Shown: positions 11,547-23,774, counted from the stretch's first letter. The stretch: 64,000 nucleotides of DNA from Cephalopachus bancanus (GCA_027257055.1 JAPVLO010000161.1:2790001-2854000), one strand, 5' to 3'. Notes: generated by a model from the sequence alone, not told the origin. Numbers and translations: made by a program.

Positions 11547-11616
11547 TTAAAGGTATTAGGGATTGAGGGAAGGGAACATTAAGGCTTTTACTGCAAAAGG
11601 GACACATTGTACTAAT

Positions 11617-11790
11617 AGTTTATTGACCACCTACTTTGTAATGTGAATTTTACAAATATGGCTCATGTAATATTTATCTCAATCCTAGGAAGTATAATAT
11701 TACGATATCTTACTTTAGAAATGAGAAAAAAAGGAGTGGTTTAAGAAGTAGCATAGCAAAACTTTGATGCATATGTCTCTAACTCTAAAC
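11617..11790 (-). mobile_element. MIR SINE, antisense
   Basis: The order matches reversed MIR: TAATATTTATCTCAATCCTA, a TTACTTTAGAAATGAG block, and AAGAAGTAGCATAGCAAAAC for the transfer from the 3' to the central core. Confidence 0.65.
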
Positions 11791-13332
11791 TCTGATCTCT
11801 GTAAACCGTGCCAGGCCATCAAGTATGTATCTCAGTGGGCAGTAGTGGAGCACAGACAGCACTCTTGTTCTTTCCTCACTGTTCTTCTGTGCTCCTCCTA
11901 CTTTTCTCAGCCTCCCTGACTGAGGCAGGTATTCACACTTGCCTGTATCAGGGTGGAGGCTTCTTGATGTAGTGAAGAAAGCAGAGCAGGAATGACAGAA
12001 AATCCGTTTTTACTTTTTGGTTTTTTTTCACTTCTTTGAGTTCCCTTAACAAACTTTGTGATCCTAGGCCTTCCTTGACCTCTTTGCCTCGCTTTTTTCA
12101 CCAAATGAAGAATGGATGGATCCCTAGGTTCTTTATGAATTTTATCTTGATCTAGCTCTTAATTAGAGGCAGTGGTTCTGCTAAGTACTAAATAGACATG
12201 GGATACATAATAACTTTAATACCTTGGTTTGGCAAAAGAAACTTCCTAATTGGTTAGCTCTTTATTTTGTGAACTTACTTGGTGCAGGCTTGTAGGTGGA
12301 ATTTAAGAGTTATTTCTTTCCTAATTTCTCTCACAAACTTTCCTTTTCTATAGGAAAAAAATGCCTTTATTTTTCATTTGAAATATTCTTATTCTTTTTT
12401 TCTGAATAAAGTCAGTCAATTACTTTATGTACCTTCTATAGAAATAAGACACACATTTATCTCAATGCAAATTGTTTTTTGCAAGTTCCAAGTTCATATC
12501 CTAAGCTAGTTTCATCATTCCACAGTGACATTTATCCCCATTATGGCATTTCTAAATTATAGCCCATCTCTCTTATTGAGCGTGTTCCTAAGCTCTTGGT
12601 TAGAATCTATAAAATAGCTGGTTGATGTAATATTTAATAAAATTTACATTTGTCTCACCCTACTAAGTTAGTGAAGAGTTACTGAACTCAGTTGCTTTGG
12701 ATTAAGAGGTCTGTTATTGAAGTAAATCTAGATGGAATTTGGAGAGGAGTGTCCTAGATTTCAGAAGACCAGGGTCTATGATCCTTTCCTGCCAGGACTG
12801 CCTTTCAGACCATCCATTTTAGTCTTCCTTATTAGGCCATTCATTTATCAACTGAGTACGGTATTTTATTTCTCTGAGGGCAAGAGACTGTCTTAACTTT
12901 TTCTCTGTTGAGGAAATCTGTGATTCATTACTTCTAGCGTGAAGCCCAGGCACTTTTGCTAGAATTGCAAACTACTAAGTGAGCACTTTTGAACCTTGTC
13001 TGTATATGAGAGTCCTCACAGTTAAAGGCTTCTCATCACCATTTCCTTTCTCACCAGCAGCACTCACAGCTTGGTAGACCTGGCAGTCATACCACATTCA
13101 GCATTTCTAGGTGGGCCTTGTTTTCATCAAATATGATCACCAAAAGCATTTGAATTTACTTGAAAAATAAATCAAGGGATGGTTTATTCATATTGCTGAT
13201 GGGTTTGGGGTTTTCCCCTCTACCTTCAAAATGATTCACCCTAGGGGTTAAATAGCAACTTAGGATTTAAATGCAATTTTATATATAAAAATCCATTTTC
13301 ACACTTAACAGGATGTTATATTGGTATACCAC
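11791..13332. other. Unassigned stretch with a possible L2 trace
   Basis: 12835-12965 has a weak L2 3'-end look (CTCTGAGGGCAAGAGACTGTC ... AAGCCCAGGCAC). Nothing else is recognised and there are no exons. Confidence 0.35.
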
Positions 13333-13490
13333 AGTGATGAGGAGCAAAATTCTGGAGTCTTAAATCCAAGCAAGTTTAGAATCCCAGCTTTCTTGCTTAG
13401 GGGCTGTGTGATCATAGGCAAGTTGTTTTAACTTATCTCAGTCTCAGTTTCCTCATTGGAAAGGTCACAGTGCCTCTTAGTGTTTTGGAC
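13333..13490 (+). mobile_element. MIR SINE
   Basis: Core and tail are clear: GGAGCAAAATTCTGGAGTC, GGGGCTGTGTGATCATAGGC, AAGTTGTTTTAACTTATCTC and CAGTTTCCTCATTGG. Confidence 0.85.
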
Positions 13491-14634
13491 GGCACATTCA
13501 GAAAGCTCCCTATAAAGATATCACACACATTGTGTGAGGAAAGTCTTAGATGTGTAACAGCACAGCAATGGCAGTGTTCATTATAAGGGTCATTTTTTCT
13601 AAGTTTTCGTTTGGCCCTCTTCTCTTTCCTTCTTTAAATGTGTTTGTAATCTTGCAAAGAACACCAAGGAAAAGAGCTCATGATTCTGCTCAGCCATGTT
13701 TCCTCTGCTCTCTAGATTGATGTGATAGATTGTCAGGAGGGTCTAAAGAAATCAAACCAACAGTTACCCTACACTGGATAATGACAATGGTTTGAATGGC
13801 ATATTTTTATTTTTTGCTGTGATTGTTTTTTCTCCAGCCAACAAAGAATAGATGCAGAGTATGCCTTTTAATTACTGAGTTCTAAATTCTTGGAATAAGC
13901 CTAGTCTGTTTTCACAGTATCAGACTAGAAGGCATCGTTTTACTACTGAAGAGCCAAGACTTGTCCTGAATGGACACAGGTTTCAGCAAAGATTCTTTAA
14001 CTTAAGGAATGGAAGATTTAGATCATGTTCAGCAACTGTGCTTCGCAGGTCACTCTTTATCCTTTTAGTGAGTCCCGTTTGTCCTCTGTCAAGGGCTCAT
14101 GTACACCATGCTGATTTAGTGCTAACTGGGGAGATTAGAAATGCCTTGCCTGGTGCTGTCAGCTAAACCTGAATCAGTGTCTGTGTACTCTGACCCATCT
14201 ACTCAGAAAGGTTTACCCTTTGCTCTACTGCTCACTCTAATAGGCAGAAAAGCTCAGCTCACCCTAGCTTTTATACTAGGGTCAGCTCCAGAAATAGCTT
14301 CTTTAACTGGCAATAGAAGCAACACAATTCCAGCAAGCAGATAGTCTACAATGATGGCTTTTAGGCTTGGAACAAAAGAAAGTGGTATGTCTTTACTACA
14401 TACCACTGCTGCTACTGCTCTCTGTCATTTACTAGCGAGTTTATTATTCCTGAGGGCCAAGACCTAGGTTTTCTTTACTCAGATGCCTTCCAATTAGGAG
14501 CTGCTTAGTGTCATTTTTTTACCCAGAATTAAAATTTGGGGCTAATTGGCCATATGGACCTAAGGATAAATATGACACTTGATGGACCCTGTCTAGTTAA
14601 GATACCTCCCAAAGTGGGTGGTGAAAATGTTTTT
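13491..14634. other. Unassigned non-coding stretch
   Basis: No recognised repeat or gene. A 67-residue frame at 14141-14344 lacks any family resemblance and is treated as chance. Confidence 0.4.
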
Positions 14635-14649
14635 AAGAGTTATAACATG

Positions 14650-14936
14650 AGCTGGGCTCGGTGGCTCAGCCTGTAATCCCACGCCTTTGGGAGGCTGAGG
14701 TGAGTGAATTGCCTGAGCCCGTGGGTTAGAGACCAGCCTGGGCAGGCGAGACCTCACCTCTACAATAAATAAAAAAATTAGCCAGGCATGGTAGCGCATG
14801 CCTGTAGTTCCAGCTACTTGGAAGGCTGAGCCGGAAGGATAGCGGGAGCCCAGCAGGTCGAGGCTGTGGTGGCCAGGAGCGGCCACTGCATTCCAGTCTG
14901 GGCGACCGAGTTGAGACTCCAACTCAAAGAAAAAAA
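14650..14936 (+). mobile_element. Alu, youngest lineage-specific type
   Basis: Full dimer with GGCTCAGCCTGTAATCCC, ACGCCTTTGGGAGG and right arm GGTGGCCAGGAGCGGCCACT. A 15-bp target duplication AAGAGTTATAACATG / AAGAGTTATAATATG (14635-14649, 14937-14951) has one mismatch. Confidence 0.95.
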
Positions 14937-15474
14937 AAGAGTTATAATATGGAGGAATTCCTCTTGTGAAATTTTGCCTTGAAGCCTAGAATTCTAATGT
15001 ATGATACTATTAGACCTCCAAAGCCATGTGATCTTTAGTTGGGGGTATCATGAGTTGCTTTATACTCTGTTCCTCTCTCTCCAGTTAGTAGGTATTTACT
15101 TTGTCTGTGGATTACATGTCTTTCTCCTCTAAGATTTAACCTCAGGATTATTATGTACATATTTATAAGCTTAGAGTTAATAATAGGTAATCATTTGTTG
15201 AATAAATGAATGGCCAAACTGAACCCTCCCTTCAAATACATTTTATGATATATTACATTACATTTTTTATCTGCCTCCCCCACCAACATGACAAAAAGGA
15301 AATTGAATAGCCAAGTCAGTACACCAAAGTAACATGAAAGGGAGGTCTAATCTTTGTCTATCAAAATTGAAAGGGGAAAAAAGACCCGAAAACTTTGTCA
15401 GCTAGATCTTTTTCTGATTTTCTGAATTGTGTTTTTTAAATTATATTTTAAAAAATTTGTTGTAGTTTTTCAAG

Positions 15475-15742
15475 AGACTACAGTTGTCACCTCAGCTATA
15501 TTGCAGTGGTGCAATAATAGCTCACTGCAGCTCGAAGTCCTGGACTCAAGTGATCCAACCCCTTAGCCTCCTGAGTAGCTAGAACCACAGACATGCCCCG
15601 TTCACACCTGGCTAATTTGTTAAATCTTTTTTTTTTAGAGATGAGGTGTTACTGTATAGCTCAGGCTGGTCTTGAACTCCTGGCTTCAAGTGATTCTCCT
15701 GCCTCAGTCTCCCACCCAAGTAGCTGGGATTGTATGAGTTGT
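15475..15742 (-). mobile_element. Old AluJ-like element, partial, antisense
   Basis: Right arm and most of the left arm read in reverse (TTGCAGTGGTGCAATAATAG, CTCAGGCTGGTCTTGAACTC). At the 5' end GCCTCCCAAAGTGC is replaced by CACCCAAGTAGCTGGGATTG, so it is rearranged or partial. Confidence 0.85.
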
Positions 15743-15966
15743 ACTTTTACCAAAAAGAAATTAAACCTTAGAAGATCAGTGGAGTGTTAGCATTGATGTT
15801 GCTGGCAGATCTTTGCATTTTGTAGGAGTAGTTGGTGCTATAGTAATAAGAAACAAATCAGTATAAGTAAGTTTGTCATAATTTTAAGCAAGTTTGATAA
15901 AAATCACATGTGCAATATCTTACAATTTTTTTATTTTAAAAGCACATCCCTATAAGACAATTGAAG

Positions 15967-16260
15967 CCGGGCTCGGTGGCTCAGCCTGTAATCCTGCGCC
16001 TTTGGGAGGCTGAGGTGAGTGGATTCCTTGAGCCTGCGGGTTCGAGACCTGCCTGGGCAACTTGGCGAGACCTCATCTCTACAATAAATCAAAAAATTAG
16101 CTGGTTGTGGTAGCGTGCGCCTGTAGTTCCAGCTACTTGGAAGGCTGAGGCGGAAGGGTTGCCGGAGCCCAGCAGGTGGAGGCTGCAGTGGCCGGGAGCG
16201 GCCACTGTACTCCAGTCTGGGCGACAGAGTGAGACTCCAACTCAAAAAAAAAAAAAAAAT
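15967..16260 (+). mobile_element. Alu, youngest type, with intact B box and perfect hairpin
   Basis: TSD GACAATTGAAG at 15956-15966 and 16261-16271. GGTTCGAGACC at 16039-16049 fits the RNA polymerase III B-box consensus, and 16187-16206 forms an exact 8-bp stem with a 4-nt loop. The terminal A-run is about 15 nt. It is one of the best preserved copies in the window. Confidence 0.95.
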
Positions 16261-16271
16261 GACAATTGAAG

Positions 16272-17369
16272 TACAGTGTGAACTTACTTTTGACTAGTTT
16301 CTTAATAGTGATTGATCATAAATTATGAAGTTTCCACTTTCCAAATTATGTTTAAAAAGCTAAATGTAAACATTTTGCTTTATTTTAGAGACAAATGGTC
16401 CTCTATTACTGTCTAAAAGGGTCTTTATTTTCATTTTTCTCAAGGGAAGAAGCATATTAAAGTTCAAGGTCATCTTTGATGGAGGAAATGGATGAAAAGT
16501 GGATGTTTATTATCTGTTTGTAACAAGCATCTTTACGACTTGATTCTAAAGTTTCATTTTCAAATCTTACTTTAAAGATCTGTAATTCAGTAAATAACTT
16601 TAAGATTCATTTTAAAATCTTACTTTAAAATTTGTAATTCAGTAAATAATTTTAAGAATCTCTAAGTTACTCTTTTTTACTTAGACTTTATGGGATTAGG
16701 CTTTTTTAAATTCACTTTTTCCTTCCCTTGAGGGCTATTACCAATTTGTATAGCACTCTGGAGTGCGGTAATATCCAAGTCAATGCACAATCAGGAGGCT
16801 TGTTAACTTCTGTTATGGTATCAGATTTGATACACATATTTCCCATTTAGGCATTTAATGATAATCATTTCTTCAAGAAAAACTTTTTAGTGGCGAAAAA
16901 TAGATGAAAAGTACAGTTTGATTAACTTATGATGCATTTCTGATTGCATCTTTCTAACCAAAGAGAGTCATCATCAAAACAATAATTCCTTAGAAGGCTT
17001 GAAGTATTTAGATTCTCTCAATCAAATTAGCTCAGTTTATTGCCAGTCAATAAAATCTGGTTTGGAATGGGGATAGAAATTAAATATCTAAGAATGCAGC
17101 ATACATAATAAATAAATGCAATTAAAAGAAGCAGATACTATTTTCCACTTACTAATAAGGATTTGTTCAAAAGGGGAAACTATAGCAGGTCTGTCACTTT
17201 TCTGTACTACTGGGAAGGCTTTTATAATGTTTGTGTCAGAATTCTTCAAAATAGTAATACTTTGGTGTTCATTAATTCTTTGTATGGGACATTATTCTGA
17301 TATAGTAATCAGATGTGAAGAAAAACTTCATACAGTCTTCTACATTATGCCAATTCATGGGTTAGTTTG
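16272..17369. other. Unassigned stretch with a local tandem duplication
   Basis: Two adjacent copies of a roughly 53-bp AT-rich unit occur at 16553-16656 (TTCATTTT..AATCTTACTTTAAA..TTCAGTAAATAA). No gene is recognised. Confidence 0.5.
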
Positions 17370-17620
17370 TGTTATTTTCATATTTTGGAATATTATGCAG
17401 AGGTTAAAAATACTTACACATACTTTTTATTACAAGGGAAAATATTTGCTATTACTGTGTTAACAGTATTAAAACATGTTTATACACAGTAGTATTTGAA
17501 TTATATATAGAGAAAAGTGAGAAAAAGAATTAATTGAAAGCTGAAAGAAAATACACCCAGATGTTACAGTTATTATCTTTAGATTGGCAGAATATAAGTA
17601 GATTCATTTGCTAAATTAAT
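17370..17620 (+). mobile_element. Ancient L1M 3' end relic
   Basis: TTTTGGAATATTATGCAGAG corresponds to the L1 phrase for CAATGGAATACTATGCAGCC, followed by L1M-like 3' UTR (AAATACACCCAGATGTTACAG, TTATCTTTAGATTGGCAGAA). A 115-residue frame at 17116-17463 overlaps it and is not a gene. Confidence 0.65.
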
Positions 17621-19351
17621 GTGCATTGTTATTGTAATTATAAAAGACCTTTTTTCATGGATGTTTTATAACTACTTTGTATTTCTGTTGACACTTTACA
17701 GCCACAGTGGCGGTAACTTGTAGCTACACTGTTCTATATCTTCAGAGTGAAGTTAACAATATTTGTTTAATAATGAATGTAACTTAACAAAAGAAAGGCA
17801 GTCATATTAACTGGGTGATTAATCCAGCCACTTCAACTTCCTATCAGATCTTTGTCTGACATACTTTCTTACCAAAGCAGAGGTACTTAACTAACCACAG
17901 AGAAATGCTCACACATGTCAGAGTGAAATCCAAGTGATCACTTATTTTGCCTTGGGCATTTGCACTTTTTGTAGAAGTATGATTCTCAGTCTGAGATCAT
18001 TCAATAAGTAGTGATAATCCAGAAGGATTGATCTAGTCATCCTGGACTAGAGATTTCCTTTCACCACTAAGACATTTGACTGTCACTTGCATCTTAATGC
18101 TTCCACGTATTTTTCAAAAGCATTGGGAGGCTTACTAGGTAAAGTCACTGTGCCCTTTTAAGTAAGTAACCAAGTTTCCAAGTGACTGCGGGGATTGACA
18201 AGAATTGGCCTCTGTGGAGGCTGGAGAAGCAGAAGTTACTTCTGTAAGGGGTTCAGGGAGACATACATGGAGCAAAGCTCTTTCTGACCTTTAGATAAAC
18301 AGAGCTGGTAGGCCTCACCTCTTTGTGGTATGCAAGAGTCAGACAACCCTTACTTTAGAATCAATCACTCTCATAAGAGATACTGAGTTCAGTATGTGCC
18401 ACACAAGATTCTAGATACTCTCAGAGATGAATTTACACATTCATGTATTGATCACTTGGTTTTTTAGGACCACAACTTCACCATTAATTTTTAACTGTGT
18501 AATGAAGGATCAGTTGGGCTGGCTACTTCCTTTGTAATTAATCCTAAATACTCTGGCTTTAATGTTCCCAATAAATGTCTATCCTCGTAGTCCTACCTTA
18601 CATTAGGTGTCTTCATTTCATGTTGTTTTGTGAGATCTGTTGGGTGACACTGAATATTATAGATTGCATTCACTATTCCTCTCAATGGGAATAATCTTAA
18701 TAAAAATCACAACTTTTTTTTTTTAGATAGTTCTCTGTTAAAGTCTATCAAAGGCTGTGTTTTTTTTTTTAAGCTGTCCAGAGATGCCTTGTTAATGACT
18801 TTATTTTATCCTTTTTTCAAATTCTAATGCATGAATATCAGGGTATAAAATATTAAATATGCTGGTTCAGCGACTAGGTTTTCAAACATCATTGGGGACC
18901 ATTCTGTTATGATAGGAAAACATTTGGTATGGCTTTTGGAAAGTAGAACTTTTTTTGTAATTAGTGTAGGGACTAAAATACAGAATAAAGAAAAATTTAA
19001 ATATAATTATAAGTTAAATGACAGCAAGTCAGTATGATAAAGAATATAAATTATAAACTTCTCTGTTTTCTGTCCCTTTACATGATAAATACTAAATGTT
19101 TATTTCGAAAGGGGCATCTAATCCTGGAAGCTTTGGTTCTCAGAAACAATTTTAGTAAGGTTTTGATTTGTATTCTCTAGTATTCTGGGCCTCTCAGTAG
19201 ACATCTGTGTCTAAAAGAGAGAGGATGAGAAGATTTGGGTTACTTGTACAATCAGCCTGGTGGCACTCTGGGGATAGTGGATGTATTCTGAGGATATATG
19301 TGCTTATTTAAATTTCAACATAAAGTTATTTACTTATTTATATTTAATATT
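17621..19351. other. Unassigned non-coding stretch
   Basis: No recognised element. Two T-runs (18715-18726 and 18762-18772) flank a 40-bp segment. Nothing suggests exons. Confidence 0.4.
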
Positions 19352-19624
19352 TTTTTAGTTAGAGTCTTACTCTGTCACCCAGGCTGGAGTGTAGTGACAT
19401 GCTCATAGCTACCACAGCCTCGACCTGCTGGGCACAGGCAATCCTTCTTCCGTCTCAGTCTTCCAAGTAGCTGCCACCATGCCTGGAAAATTTTTGGATT
19501 CATTGTAGATATGAGTTCTTGCCAAGTTGCCCAGGCTGGTCTCAAACCCCTGGGCTCAGGCAGTCATCTTGACTCTGCCTCCCAAAGTGCTGAGATTATA
19601 GGCGTGAGCCAGTGCACTCAGGCT
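19352..19624 (-). mobile_element. Alu, intermediate type, antisense, with internal deletion
   Basis: Reverse reading: GTCTTACTCTGTCACCCAGG, CTCGACCTGCTGGGC, TTCCAAGTAGCTGCCACCATG (a deletion of the ACAGGCG... segment), then GCCTCCCAAAGTGCTGAGAT. Confidence 0.88.
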
Positions 19625-19720
19625 GAACAGAAAATGTTTAAATGATTTAGAAATTTACCAAATATAGTTGAAAGCCTTAACATTTGGGAATGTGCAGTCT
19701 CAAAATATTTGTGTTTCACA

Positions 19721-20720
19721 AATTGCCAAAACAATCATCAGAAAAAAAAAAAAGCAGAAGGTATCACACTCCCAGACTTTAAACTTTGTTATAAAGCTAC
19801 AATAATCAGAACAGCCTTGTATTGGCACAAGAACAGGCATATAGGCCAATGGAACAGGATAGAGATTCCAGAAGCAAAACCTCTATTTCTCAACCAACTC
19901 ATCTTCGACAAAGCCTCTACTACCTACCACTGGGGAGAGGAGCACCTATTCAGGTAAATGTTGCTGGGGAAACTCGCTGGCCACATGCAGAAGATTAAAA
20001 TAAGACCCCTACCTATTCCCATACTCAGAAATCAACTCTAAATGGATTAAAGATCTAAATATGAAACCTCAAACTATAAGAACCTTAAAGTGTAGGAGAC
20101 ACCCTTATGGAAATTGGAACTGGCAACCAATTCCTGATCAAAATCTCAAGTGCCTAAGCCATAAGAGATAAGATAGACAAGTGGGACCTCATCAAACTAA
20201 CAAGTTTCTGCAAAGCCAAAGAAACAATCACGGGAGCAGGATACAGACTGGGAAAAAATATTTGCCAACTGTGTGTCTGACAAAGACCTAACATCTAGGA
20301 TCTACAAGGAACTCAAACATGCTGAAAATTAAAAAAAAAAAAAAAACCCCGTTACAAAGTGGGCAAAAGATATGAATAGACACTTCTCAAAAGAAGACAT
20401 ACGAGCAGCCAACAGATATAGCCTCACTAGTCATCAAAGAGATGCTAACTAAAACTACACTGAGATACAACCTAACTCCAATCAGGATGGCCATCATCAA
20501 TAACTCAAAAAATAACAGATGTTTGGAAAGGATGTAGCAAAAAGGAAACACTTCTACACTGTTGGTGGGAGTGTAAACTAGTACAGCATCTGTGGCAAAC
20601 AGTGTGATGATTCCTAAATGATCTAAAAATCAACCTTCCATACCACCCTGCAGTCCCCCTACTGGGAGTATACCTTGAAGAACTCAAATCACTCTATAAA
20701 AAAGATACCTGCACACATAT
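19721..20720 (+). pseudogene. L1 ORF2 C-terminal remnant
   Basis: In an intact L1, ORF2p supplies endonuclease and reverse transcriptase; only the region beyond the reverse transcriptase is present here. The first 80 codons still read as L1 ([20 protein letters not shown], then [13 protein letters not shown] and [13 protein letters not shown]). The frame then breaks (stop at about 19957, A-run expansion at 20330-20345). No catalytic motif is included. It is a dead insertion. Confidence 0.85.
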
Positions 20721-21180
20721 ATTTATTGCAGCATTGTTCACAATAGCAAGAACATGAAACCAACCATCCTGCCCATCAAAAGAGAACTGGATAAAAAAAA
20801 TGTAGTACATATACATGATGAAATATTATGTATCCATAAAAAACAAAATCATGAACTTCACAACAACCTGGATAGACTTAGAGACTATAATACTGAGTGA
20901 GCTTTCACAGAAACAAAGAACTGAGTATCATATCTTCTCACTCATAAGCAGACCTTGAACAACTATCATAATCCTATAAGAAGAGGATTGGCAGTAGTAG
21001 GAAACTGGGGGGGTGGGGGCAGGGAGGAGGGATTGGTGGTAGTGGGAATCTACCTGGGGATGGGGGGGACGTGGGGGGAGATACCTCATCAACAGGGGTA
21101 CCTGCATGATGAACATTTGTATACCTAACCCTGAATTGTACCCCACATCTTTAAAATAAAAACATTAAAAGTTTTAAAAA
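19721..21180 (+). mobile_element. Lineage-specific L1, 5'-truncated (ORF2 C-terminus + 3' UTR)
   Basis: It enters ORF2 at AATTGCCAAAACAATCATCA and is recognisable through the cysteine-rich C-terminal region (TTCTACACTGTTGGTGGGAG, CAATAGCAAGAACATG) and the 3' UTR to CTGAATTGTACCCCACATCT plus an A-rich tail. The 3' UTR holds long G-runs at 21006-21085. It lacks the ORF1, endonuclease and reverse transcriptase regions, so it is immobile. Confidence 0.93.
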
Positions 21181-21187
21181 ATGTGTG

Positions 21188-21480
21188 GGCTAGGCTCGGT
21201 GGCTCAGTCTGTAATCCCAGCACTTCGGGAGGCCGAGGCAAGTGGATTGCCTGAGCCCGCGGGGTCAAGACCCACCTGAGCAACTTGGTGAGACCTCGTC
21301 TCTACAATAAAAATTTAAAAAAATTAGCCAGGTGTGGTAGTGCACGCCCGTGGTTCCGGCTACTCAGGAGGCTAAGGTGGAAAGATTGCTGGAGCCCAGC
21401 AGGTCAAGGGGTGACTGTGAGTGTGCCACTGCTCTCCAGTCTGGGCGACAGACTGAGACTCCAACTCAAAAAAAAAAAAA
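21188..21480 (+). mobile_element. Alu, intermediate type, at the L1 tail
   Basis: Target duplication AAAAAATGTGTG (21176-21187 and 21475-21486). Contains GAGCCCGCGGGGTCAAGACC and AAAGATTGCTGGAGCCCAGC; the right-arm segment reads GGGTGACTGTGAGTGTGCC. It inserted at or beside the end of the preceding L1, a common target because of the A-rich tail. Confidence 0.92.
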
Positions 21481-21486
21481 TGTGTG

Positions 21487-23774
21487 TTTAGTAGTATGAA
21501 TTGCTTAGAATGAAATACTTCTCTGAGGCAGATAGAAGGAGTCTTAAAACCTTCTGGGTTTCTTCTGGACGTAATGGTGTATAATAAATTCACTGTTTGG
21601 GTTAAATGGTCAATTGGCTTGAGCTTTCTATCATGCTCAGAAACTACCTGAGGAATCTAATTCCATTTGGGAATTTTGGCTAGAAGCTCTCCTAAGATCA
21701 TCATATGAATGAGTCCTTAATTTCATTGGTCTCCTGTTTCTCTGTAGCTGCTTCTCCATGGGCCTGGAGGGAAGAAGAGAGCCTTCCATGCAGTATAATC
21801 AACCAAAATACCTGGTCTGGCGTCCCAAAAGATAGCACAGCCTGATGCCTTTGCCTTGAATGCACCTTTGTGACTCTTCCTCATTTCTGGGGAAAAATGA
21901 TAGTTCTAGATTACATACAATACTGACTGTTCCCTACAATGTGATAAACTCCTGCTTTCCTTCCCTCCCCTCTTCTACCACTAGAGATGTCACAGAGAAA
22001 GTACTTATCATCAACGCAGTAGTGGGGAAAAATGGGTTCTAATTTTAGCAGGTGACTTGGTGGTGGTTAGTTGTCAGCATGCTTTTTTTCATATTGGCTT
22101 GTTGCTACAGGGTCTGATGCTGGCAGATTACAACTCTGTAGCTAGTCATTTTCGATTTATTTGAACCTATTTCTCCAGTCTACTGAGCTTTCACTGGCTA
22201 GCATCAATTCAGACACATTGCAATTCTTCAGAATCTCTATCCCCATCAGATGGTTCGATCTATGAGAAATTTAGCTAGAGGCATTTAGACAAAAAAGAAA
22301 TATTGTGACTGGGGAAGCATTTAAGTTAGAGGAGGCAGCCAGGGCTGTTTTATTACTTAGGCCTGTGTCACCTGTGATGACCCATGAGAGTGGAGAATAT
22401 TGATCGCTTGTCACTCAAGGCATTCAGCAGATTGCATTGACAAAGCTTGGCAGGTCTCTAATAGCGGGGTTACTGGCCTTGACTGTGGCTCAAGGGAAAA
22501 CTCTGCAGGCCCTATTACTTGGCGGCCTTTAACTCTTGTAGAATTGGGAGAGAACACCGACAAAAGTGAGGACATGATTTTACGGTCACAAATGATTTTT
22601 ACTGCTTGCTTTCTCTTTTCTCTTTTTAATTTTTCCTTTCTTCCTTTCTATCTTACCTTCCCTCTCTGATCCTTGCCAGCCCCTCCTTTCTTATTATAGA
22701 TGGTCATGGCAGTGTTGTTTTTCTAGGATAAAAATCAGAGTGTGTATTAGAGAAAGCTCAGCAAGCCTAGTATGAGGCCTGAGTTATTCTTTCCTTTTAA
22801 GACAGCTTGTGCCCGACCACACTGTTTCTGCTAGTAGAATGCACCTGTGTATATACAGTACTTTAACTTGGTGTTTAGAACATTCACAGCTGTTTTCCTC
22901 TAGTAGAATAAGAACTGCCACTTTATAAGAGATAGGTTTCTCTCCTTCTCCATTCCCTGGTAGGCAGGCTCACAGTCCCAAGGTTCAGCTGAAAGTTATG
23001 CGCTGGCATCAGAGAGATAGCGGCACTAGTTCAAGACAAGAATGATTTAAAACAGTAGAGAGGATTCTGTCTTTTCTAGACACTGCCTGATTTATCCAAG
23101 GATTTAAATAATCATTAATTACATTTTCACTCCTAATATAGACTGACCTCCTATGGGACACTGTTCTGTAAGTAGTCTTTTGCATTGCTGTAATTTGTTT
23201 TATGAAGAAGTCTTTGGATTTTCTGTGTATCTTTCTTTAAAAATATCATTGTTTGTTATCTCCTTTGTCTCTCTCAGAGTTAGAAAGACAAGTATCTTTA
23301 TCCCCACCTCAAAGAAAGTAAGATGATGTATAACTGTTCTCCTAATCACAAGTGATTTCAGTGTTGAGTTTTGACTCATGATTCTCATTAAAATTTGCAG
23401 TCCTCCAGTAAATCAGATGTAAGCATACAGAGATCATATATCTGCTCTATTTCAACCTCTGGGTGAGCTGGCCAGCTAGCTTGTTTTTACCTTTTCTTTT
23501 CTTTTTCCTTTCCTTTCCCTTTCCCTTTTCTTTTCCTTTCCTTTCCTTTTCTCCCCCCATAATCTCTTCCTGGCGCCAGTGTACCTCCCTATTTAATTAA
23601 TGCATAATCCTGAGTGGAAAAGAGGATTCTGATCTTTGCTTAGATTCTTCTAAATACCTGCATTTGTATCTAGAATTGACTACATAGCTTTTATTTTATA
23701 GAGTCTCAAGAAAAATAGGCCAGCCCTAAATATAGGACATTTTATTGGCTTTTACATTTGCATTCCAACCTTTT
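21487..23774. other. Unassigned non-coding stretch
   Basis: No exon was recognised in 2.3 kb. Apart from the pyrimidine tract at 23487-23558 no repeat could be named. Confidence 0.4.
23487..23558 (+). repeat. (TTTCC)n-like pyrimidine tract
   Basis: Interrupted CTTTT/CTTTCC units form a pure pyrimidine strand over about 70 bp, potentially non-B DNA (H-DNA). Confidence 0.85.

Noticed and set aside
17116..17463. 115-residue plus-strand frame, one of the longest outside known repeats
   Set aside because: It overlaps an L1M 3' relic, is hydrophobic by AT-rich composition, and shows no domain or splice context.
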